NCBI GenBank assembly: GCA_002817055.1 | Contig: MUCU01000022.1 | Coordinates: 1-18,735 of the forward strand | Length of the DNA stretch: 18,735 bases | Source of the DNA: SAR202 cluster bacterium Io17-Chloro-G7 | GTDB lineage: Bacteria; Chloroflexota; Dehalococcoidia; UBA3495 | Direction of reading: 5' to 3' | Shown: piece by piece, positions 13,480-18,735 of the stretch | Layout: each line of letters starts with the position of its first letter | Numbering within the stretch: the stretch's first letter is position 1 | The notes under the pieces: model-generated | Seen by the model: the letters and a program-made list of their open reading frames with translations, nothing else | Told to the model about the DNA's origin: nothing | Databases searched by the model: none | Translations under genes and position numbers: made by a program

Positions 13480-15897
13480 ATGGTTGACGCCCTAATCTGG
13501 CTGTTGGCCATTGAGGTACTGGGCCTACTGGCTTTCCCTTTCTGCTTTCTTCTTTTCAGCAGGTTGCCGGACCGAGGAATCACCCTGGCCAAGCCCTTGG
13601 CTCTGGTCCTCTTCTCCTATTTGCTGTGGTTGAGCGGACTCACCCATCTCGCCCCAAACACGCGCATTACGGTGATCGTGATTCTAGTCCTGGCAGCGGT
13701 GGCCGGAGGTTTAGTGTTCCGGTCGCAGTATCAGCGGATTCTGGCATTCGTCAATGAAGAGTGGCGCACACTTTTCGTGGCCGAGATCATCTTCCTGGGC
13801 TTCTTCCTCCTCTGGTTGGGCATCACTTCCGAGACACCGGCCATCACTGGCACCGAAAAACCCATGGACTTCGGCTTCATGAACGCAATCCTGCAGAGCC
13901 GCTTCTTCCCGCCGGAAGACCCCTGGCTTTCGGGCCATTCCATCAGCTACTACTACTTCGGCCACTTCATGATGGCATTCCTCGCCAAGGTGACGGCAAT
14001 CCCTTCGAACGTGGGCTACAACCTGGCCATTTCATTGGTTCCGGCGCTGCTGGCTATTGCGTCTTTCGGCCTGGTGTACAACCTAGTACGGCTTTCCGGT
14101 GGTGGACTAAAGTCAGCTTTGGGGTTCGCCCTGGCCGCACCAGCCATGATCATTCTGCTGGGGAACCTGGAAGGCACGATGGAGTTCGTCCATGCCCAAG
14201 GTTGGGGCGGGGAAGGTTTTTGGAACTGGGTCGGGATCAAAGGATTGGATGGAGCTTCTGCCAGTTCCGGGGCGCTCCCCGACGATTATTTATGGTGGTG
14301 GCGCGGCACCCGGGTAATCGATACATTGGCGGATGGCCAGAGCCTGGACTACACCATCACCGAGTTCCCTGCATTCAGCTTCCTGCTGGGGGACCTCCAT
14401 CCCCATGTAATGAGTCTTCCTTTCGTGGTGCTCGGCATATCCTTGGGACTTAATTTGTTTCAGTCCAAGAGCCCTCTGGGGCCGGGCTGGCTGATGCGCA
14501 ATCCGGTGGAAGCTGTTGCCACCGCACTGTTTGTCGGTTCGTTGGCATTTATCAACATCTGGGACCTGCCTACGATGGCGGGCATATTGATTGTCCTGGC
14601 GTTGATTAGAAACTACGGGCAACGCGATTGGGACCTACCTCGGGCAGCTTTGAACGGAGCCGCCTTCTTGGTGCCCATCTTGGTACTTGGCATTCTGATG
14701 TTCATACCGTTCTACCTCACCTTCGGCGGTCAGGCTTTGGGCATAGTGCCATTGCGCGATGTAAGCACGCGGCCTTTCTTGTTTTTCTTGACCATGGGAC
14801 TCTTTTCCTTATTGGCGCTGTCCTTCGTTTTGCGGCAATTGCCGGGGTTGGGGCGGCCCACCAGGGAGGACGGTCATTTAGCGGGGCTGGTTTTATCCAT
14901 AACCCTGGCCCCGTTGGTGGTCTGGGGGATAATAGTTTTATTCTTAACCTGGGTCGACCAGAGTGCCGGGGTCGCCATTGTCGATGTGGCGGGCCGGGCT
15001 TTGTGGGTATTGCCGGGGCTGGCCATCGTTGCCGTCGCAACCGTCAGCGCCGCCATTCGTTTGCGCCAAGGAGAGGAAACAGCGGCGACGTTTCCGCTGT
15101 TGCTCGTGGCCGTGGCATTTTACCTGCTGGTAGGAGCGGAGCTTTTCTACGTCAATGACAGCTTCGGTGGCGCATTCCGCCGCATGAACACCGTGTTCAA
15201 GGTATACTACCAAGCCTGGCTGCTTCTTGGCTTGGCCGGGGCTTACGCTCTATATTACTGGCGGTCTCGAATCAGCAAGTCGGTACCTGACAAAACCGAG
15301 TCACCTGAACCTATTAAAATTAACCTCCGTTGGGCCCACTCGGCCGTTCGTTTGGGCAACTGGGCTTGGGCCATGGCCGTGGTGGTGTTGGTGGTGGCCT
15401 CCGGATACTACTCGGTGGGGGCCGTCCTGGACCGGACGGGGATTTTGAACCAGCACCATACATTGGAGGACAATACCCTAAACGGCTTGGCATTCCTCCG
15501 CACTCAAGATTCCGGAGAATACGCAGCCATAAACTGGCTGAGGGACGATGCTGTCTTTGGACGCATCGTGGAGGCCGTGGGCGACGATTACTCCGAGTAT
15601 GGCAGGATCTCCTCAAGTACGGGACTGCCAACGATGTTGGGCTGGAAGGGGCACGAGTTGCAATGGAGGGGAACCAGCGCTTTGTTCCACGGCAGGGAAG
15701 AAGACGTGGCCCTGATATACGAGAGCGGCGACCCGGAAGAAGTCCGAACTCTGCTTGATCGGTATAAAGTCCGCTACGTATATTTAGGCCAGCGGGAGCG
15801 CCGGAATTATGGTGGCGACAACTTGGCGGGATTCGCTGACGTACTGAGAACCGCATTCGAACGAAACAGCGTAATTATCTACGAAGTACTCAACTAA
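13480..15897 (+). CDS. Chlor_Arch_YYY (DUF2298) multi-pass membrane protein
   Basis: An 805-residue integral membrane protein with many hydrophobic segments from residue 3 to about 640 and a soluble C-terminal region of about 160 residues. It carries the signature that names the family: SYYYFGH with three tyrosines at 157-159, following GTEKPMDFGF at 124-133, and a later FLLGDLHPHV. The family occurs in Chloroflexi and Archaea and is thought to be related to GT-C-type glycosyltransferases; its reaction is not established to my knowledge. The ATG at 13480 begins a hydrophobic first segment but lacks a visible Shine-Dalgarno. It is followed 37 bp later by the Agl23-like gene, and the two probably work together in handling lipid-linked sugars or decorating surface proteins. 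Confidence 0.85.
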   Translation: MVDALIWLLAIEVLGLLAFPFCFLLFSRLPDRGITLAKPLALVLFSYLLWLSGLTHLAPNTRITVIVILVLAAVAGGLVFRSQYQRILAFVNEEWRTLFVAEIIFLGFFLLWLGITSETPAITGTEKPMDFGFMNAILQSRFFPPEDPWLSGHSISYYYFGHFMMAFLAKVTAIPSNVGYNLAISLVPALLAIASFGLVYNLVRLSGGGLKSALGFALAAPAMIILLGNLEGTMEFVHAQGWGGEGFWNWVGIKGLDGASASSGALPDDYLWWWRGTRVIDTLADGQSLDYTITEFPAFSFLLGDLHPHVMSLPFVVLGISLGLNLFQSKSPLGPGWLMRNPVEAVATALFVGSLAFINIWDLPTMAGILIVLALIRNYGQRDWDLPRAALNGAAFLVPILVLGILMFIPFYLTFGGQALGIVPLRDVSTRPFLFFLTMGLFSLLALSFVLRQLPGLGRPTREDGHLAGLVLSITLAPLVVWGIIVLFLTWVDQSAGVAIVDVAGRALWVLPGLAIVAVATVSAAIRLRQGEETAATFPLLLVAVAFYLLVGAELFYVNDSFGGAFRRMNTVFKVYYQAWLLLGLAGAYALYYWRSRISKSVPDKTESPEPIKINLRWAHSAVRLGNWAWAMAVVVLVVASGYYSVGAVLDRTGILNQHHTLEDNTLNGLAFLRTQDSGEYAAINWLRDDAVFGRIVEAVGDDYSEYGRISSSTGLPTMLGWKGHELQWRGTSALFHGREEDVALIYESGDPEEVRTLLDRYKVRYVYLGQRERRNYGGDNLAGFADVLRTAFERNSVIIYEVLN

Positions 15898-15910
15898 ATT
15901 TTTAGCAAAA

Positions 15911-15931
15911 CCGGCGTGACCGCCGGAGGAG
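15911..15931 (+). promoter_or_regulatory. Hairpin overlapping the ribosome-binding site of the Agl23-like gene
   Basis: CCGGC (15911-15915) pairs perfectly with GCCGG (15922-15926) across a 6-nt loop. The 3' arm covers the first two bases of the Shine-Dalgarno GGAGGAG (15925-15931) of the gene starting at 15935. It could limit ribosome access until opened, for example by ribosomes ending the upstream gene at 15897. Confidence 0.35.
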
Positions 15932-15934
15932 ACG

Positions 15935-18664
15935 ATGACCAAGGGTCCAACTACCGGTAATCGCTTCCCTCTGCGCCTGTTTCGTGGCCTGTGGCCGGGC
16001 TTTATTACCTCCAGGCTTAGCTCCAGACGCGCCCGGATTTTCCGGTTGCCGGAGCTTGGGTTGCCGAAACTCGGGTGGTTCGAAGCAGGATTTTTGGTTT
16101 TGGTGGCCTTAGCACTGGGAATGCGAATGTGGGAACTGGGTGGTCGGGCCATGCACTATGACGAGGCCATCCACCTCCATTACGCCTGGCGCTTGCTCAA
16201 CAGCGACGGCGCGGCCGGAGGATTTCCATGGATATTTGGGAAGGACTTCATCCATTCCCCATGGATGCACGGGCCGTTCCAGATCGAGTTCACCGCCATA
16301 ATATTTCGGTTGTTCGGCGACACCGACTTCACCGCCCGGTTGGGGTACGCCTTGTTTGGCGCTGGATTGGTCGCATTGCCCTACTTCTTACGGGATTACA
16401 TCGGCAAGACCAGTGCAATTTTGGCGGCTGTGATGTTGACCGTGTCACCAGCAATGCTCTACTTCAGCCGCTTTGGCAGAAACGACATCCTCATGGCCTT
16501 CTGGGCCACAGCCCTTTTCATTCTGATGTGGCGATATATGCACGAGGGCAAGCACCGATACCTTTACCTGGCTGCGGTGGTGCTGGCCTTCATGTTCGGC
16601 ACCAAAGAGACTGCCTACATCGTTACGTTGATTTTTGGCGCATTGGCGTTTCTGTTGGCGCTGCCCCAAATCGTGCCTTGGCTTTTGGGCCTGCAGAGAC
16701 TTTCCGGAATGGCCGGTCCGGCGGGATTCTTTCTGTTGCTGATTACTCTGTCGTTGCCCCAATGGGTACCAATCGTCAGCCTGGCACAGGATGCGTTCGG
16801 GCTCACGCTGGCCAATGCGGACAGCGTCGCTGGCGGCCTTGTCGGGGCTCCTCAATGGGAGGACCCATCGGTGTTGCTGCCCGTTTGGGCTGGTCCTTGG
16901 TGGATTCACGGTTTGGCCGGAGCAGCGTCGGCGGTAGTGCTGTTGTGGCTGGTCCGCCGAAGTGGAATGTCGATTCGGTCCCTCGCTGTGGGCTTGGGTG
17001 TTCCGTTTTTATCGGTGGCGGCAGCGTGCCTAATTGCTTTTCGACCGATCGAGGACGCTTGGGCTTTGGGAGGCGCACCCATTCTTGACTTGGCCTTGGC
17101 TGGCGCACTGGCGGGAGGCGCCGTCGGTACTCTAATGGTGGCCCGGACGCCTTGGGCCAATGGCATATTCCTTCTGGTAATTCCGGCCCAACTGGTATTG
17201 GCCTACTCCTTTTTTCTAACCAGCGTCTTTAGCGTAGATTCGGTGGTCAACGGCGTGCTGCCCACAGGAATTTCCGTGGACGCGACGGTCAACGCAGTTC
17301 CGGTAAACTACATCGTGGCAGGCGCCCTGTTGTTGGCGGCCCTCAACCTGTCCTTAATCTTGGGTGTCCTTTGGCTGGGAGGACGCTGGCTGATTTTGGC
17401 CGGTATTTTTTACCTATGTTGGGTCACCGTCTACACTACAGTTTTCACCAACCTTGCCGGCACGTTTAGCGGAGTCTGGCAGGGAATGGGTTATTGGATC
17501 GCTCAGCAGGACGTTGCCAGGGGAAATCAGCCTTGGTATTACTACTTCGTCGGGCTGTCCATATATGAGGTTCTGCCCGTTGTCTTCGGAATAGCCGGGG
17601 CTGTTTATTTTCTGAAGAAGTGGGATATCCTGGGACTGGCTCTAACATTCTGGACCGTAGCGACCGTGATAATCTACACGTCGACCAGCGAGAAAATGCC
17701 CTGGCTGCTGGTCAACGTCTCCCTCCCATTTATTCTGCTGTCGGCCAAGTATCTAGGCCATGTTTTTGAGCGGATACTGTGGCGCACGGCTTTGGTCAAA
17801 GGGCAGGTAATGCTACTGGCGCTTCCTCCATTGACGATTGCGGGCGCTGTATACCTGCTTTACATCTACACCGATTCGACAAGTGAATTCACCGGCGCCC
17901 ATTGGGTACTGCTCTTCAGCACCATGTCGATGGCGGCAATCACCGCTTATCTGGTGCGTTTGGCCCAGCCACGAAACGGAGGGGCTCTGGTGACCATTGG
18001 CCTGGCGGGGATGTTGTTGGCCTTCGGGGTAGTTGCCGCAGTCCGGGCCGCTTATACCTTCGACGATTCCAACAAAGAATTGTTGGTATACGCCCAAGGC
18101 AGCAAAGACGTCCCCGAATCATTCGGGAACATTAATAACCAGGTTCTGGCGCAAAATCCAACGGGACAAGCAGTCACGGTGGACTATGACCTTTGGTACC
18201 CTTTCAACTGGTATGCCCGGGACGCTCAAAGAAAAGGGTCGTTGAATTTCAGTTGTTTCAAAGAGGAGGGCGAGGACGGTTGGAACGATGGCTGCAAACC
18301 TCCTGATGGCGATGCGGGCAAGCAGGCTTTCCTGCTTACGGCGGCCCACAATGGCCGAGACGGCGACATTCTGTCCGGGTTCCAACAGCAAGGGCCGCTA
18401 AGAAACCTGCTTTGGTTCTATGAGGAAGCCTACCGCCGGCCGGGGGAGAACCGTCAAGAAGAAGGCTCCCTGTGGGGAAGGAAGGGCCTGCCCAGCGGTA
18501 ATCAACTGACCAAGGACATTGAGTATTTCAAATCCACGGTCAACAGCAAAGAATCTTGGTTTGACGCCCTCGATTACCTTTTATTTCGAAATCTTTCGGG
18601 TGACTGGTACAACTCGGAGTACTACAGCTACCTGACTACGGATGAGCAGGCACCGCCCCAGTGA
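15935..18664 (+). CDS. Agl23-like (TIGR03663-type) membrane protein, glycosyltransferase-like
   Basis: A 909-residue multi-pass membrane protein resembling the family called flippase-activity-associated protein Agl23, linked to N-glycosylation in haloarchaea. After a basic cytosolic N-terminus (1-48), the first membrane segment is followed by MHYDEAIHLHYAW, with Asp76-Glu77 placed like the acidic motif of the first outer loop in GT-C glycosyltransferases. About a dozen hydrophobic segments follow, and a hydrophilic C-terminal domain (about 720-909) probably faces outward. The start ATG has a strong Shine-Dalgarno (GGAGGAG). With the preceding YYY protein it forms the typical Chloroflexi/Archaea pair. 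A role in transferring or flipping lipid-linked sugars is inferred from the family, not seen directly. The stop codon lies 71 bp before the window end; no gene is called after it. Confidence 0.85.
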   Translation: MTKGPTTGNRFPLRLFRGLWPGFITSRLSSRRARIFRLPELGLPKLGWFEAGFLVLVALALGMRMWELGGRAMHYDEAIHLHYAWRLLNSDGAAGGFPWIFGKDFIHSPWMHGPFQIEFTAIIFRLFGDTDFTARLGYALFGAGLVALPYFLRDYIGKTSAILAAVMLTVSPAMLYFSRFGRNDILMAFWATALFILMWRYMHEGKHRYLYLAAVVLAFMFGTKETAYIVTLIFGALAFLLALPQIVPWLLGLQRLSGMAGPAGFFLLLITLSLPQWVPIVSLAQDAFGLTLANADSVAGGLVGAPQWEDPSVLLPVWAGPWWIHGLAGAASAVVLLWLVRRSGMSIRSLAVGLGVPFLSVAAACLIAFRPIEDAWALGGAPILDLALAGALAGGAVGTLMVARTPWANGIFLLVIPAQLVLAYSFFLTSVFSVDSVVNGVLPTGISVDATVNAVPVNYIVAGALLLAALNLSLILGVLWLGGRWLILAGIFYLCWVTVYTTVFTNLAGTFSGVWQGMGYWIAQQDVARGNQPWYYYFVGLSIYEVLPVVFGIAGAVYFLKKWDILGLALTFWTVATVIIYTSTSEKMPWLLVNVSLPFILLSAKYLGHVFERILWRTALVKGQVMLLALPPLTIAGAVYLLYIYTDSTSEFTGAHWVLLFSTMSMAAITAYLVRLAQPRNGGALVTIGLAGMLLAFGVVAAVRAAYTFDDSNKELLVYAQGSKDVPESFGNINNQVLAQNPTGQAVTVDYDLWYPFNWYARDAQRKGSLNFSCFKEEGEDGWNDGCKPPDGDAGKQAFLLTAAHNGRDGDILSGFQQQGPLRNLLWFYEEAYRRPGENRQEEGSLWGRKGLPSGNQLTKDIEYFKSTVNSKESWFDALDYLLFRNLSGDWYNSEYYSYLTTDEQAPPQ

Positions 18665-18735
18665 GGTTTGTGTTGATGTAGATTGCGATGTAGATCGGGT
18701 CATGCGCCAACCGCGACTTCAACAAAGGGTGGCCC

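Noticed and set aside
14628..15158. A 176-residue + strand frame inside the YYY protein gene
   Set aside because: It lies in an alternative frame of a well-supported membrane protein gene and has no family features.
16228..17088. A 286-residue + strand frame inside the Agl23-like gene
   Set aside because: It is an out-of-frame shadow; the main frame carries continuous membrane segments and family motifs.

Overview
The window looks like a piece of a chromosome from the phylum Chloroflexota, probably a Dehalococcoidia/SAR202-like lineage. This is an inference from two adjacent large membrane proteins at the right end: a 'Chlor_Arch_YYY' (DUF2298) protein followed by an Agl23-like (TIGR03663-type) protein, a pair known from Chloroflexi and Archaea. 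Base composition is moderately GC-rich throughout. There are no rRNA or tRNA genes, transposases, prophage genes or CRISPR arrays. Most genes are housekeeping, but several have unusual details.

Left part (1-5900, + strand): a heptamer tandem repeat, a metallo-beta-lactamase-fold hydrolase whose reading frame carries two repeat-like low-complexity insertions, a PHP-domain phosphoesterase, a DinG-type helicase with an N-terminal DEDDh exonuclease, and an OGG1-type 8-oxoguanine DNA glycosylase/lyase that overlaps the end of dinG. The last two form a small DNA-repair pair. A stretch of about 400 bp (5859-6272) has no recognisable gene.

Middle, - strand (6273-9177): read from the right, a poly(A) polymerase/CCA-adding-type tRNA nucleotidyltransferase, a 74-residue Cys/His-rich putative zinc protein, and a zinc-binding MDR dehydrogenase that lacks the catalytic-zinc ligands.

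Middle to right, + strand (9301-18664): a clear sigma70-type promoter and ideal Shine-Dalgarno drive a DsbA-family thiol oxidoreductase gene. Its codon 14, where the active-site Cys should be, is TGA. The frame runs on without a break to residue 210, and a hairpin with bacterial SECIS features starts just after the TGA. I read this as an unannotated selenoprotein, and it is the most notable feature here. It is followed 9 bp later by rnc (RNase III, with one canonical catalytic Asp replaced by Ala), then by a TIR-domain protein fused to a right-handed beta-helix of regular 23-residue coils, then by ftsY. The TIR/beta-helix gene sits where smc is found in the classic rnc-smc-ftsY cluster. The two large membrane proteins, probably involved in lipid-linked glycan handling or surface glycosylation, end the window.
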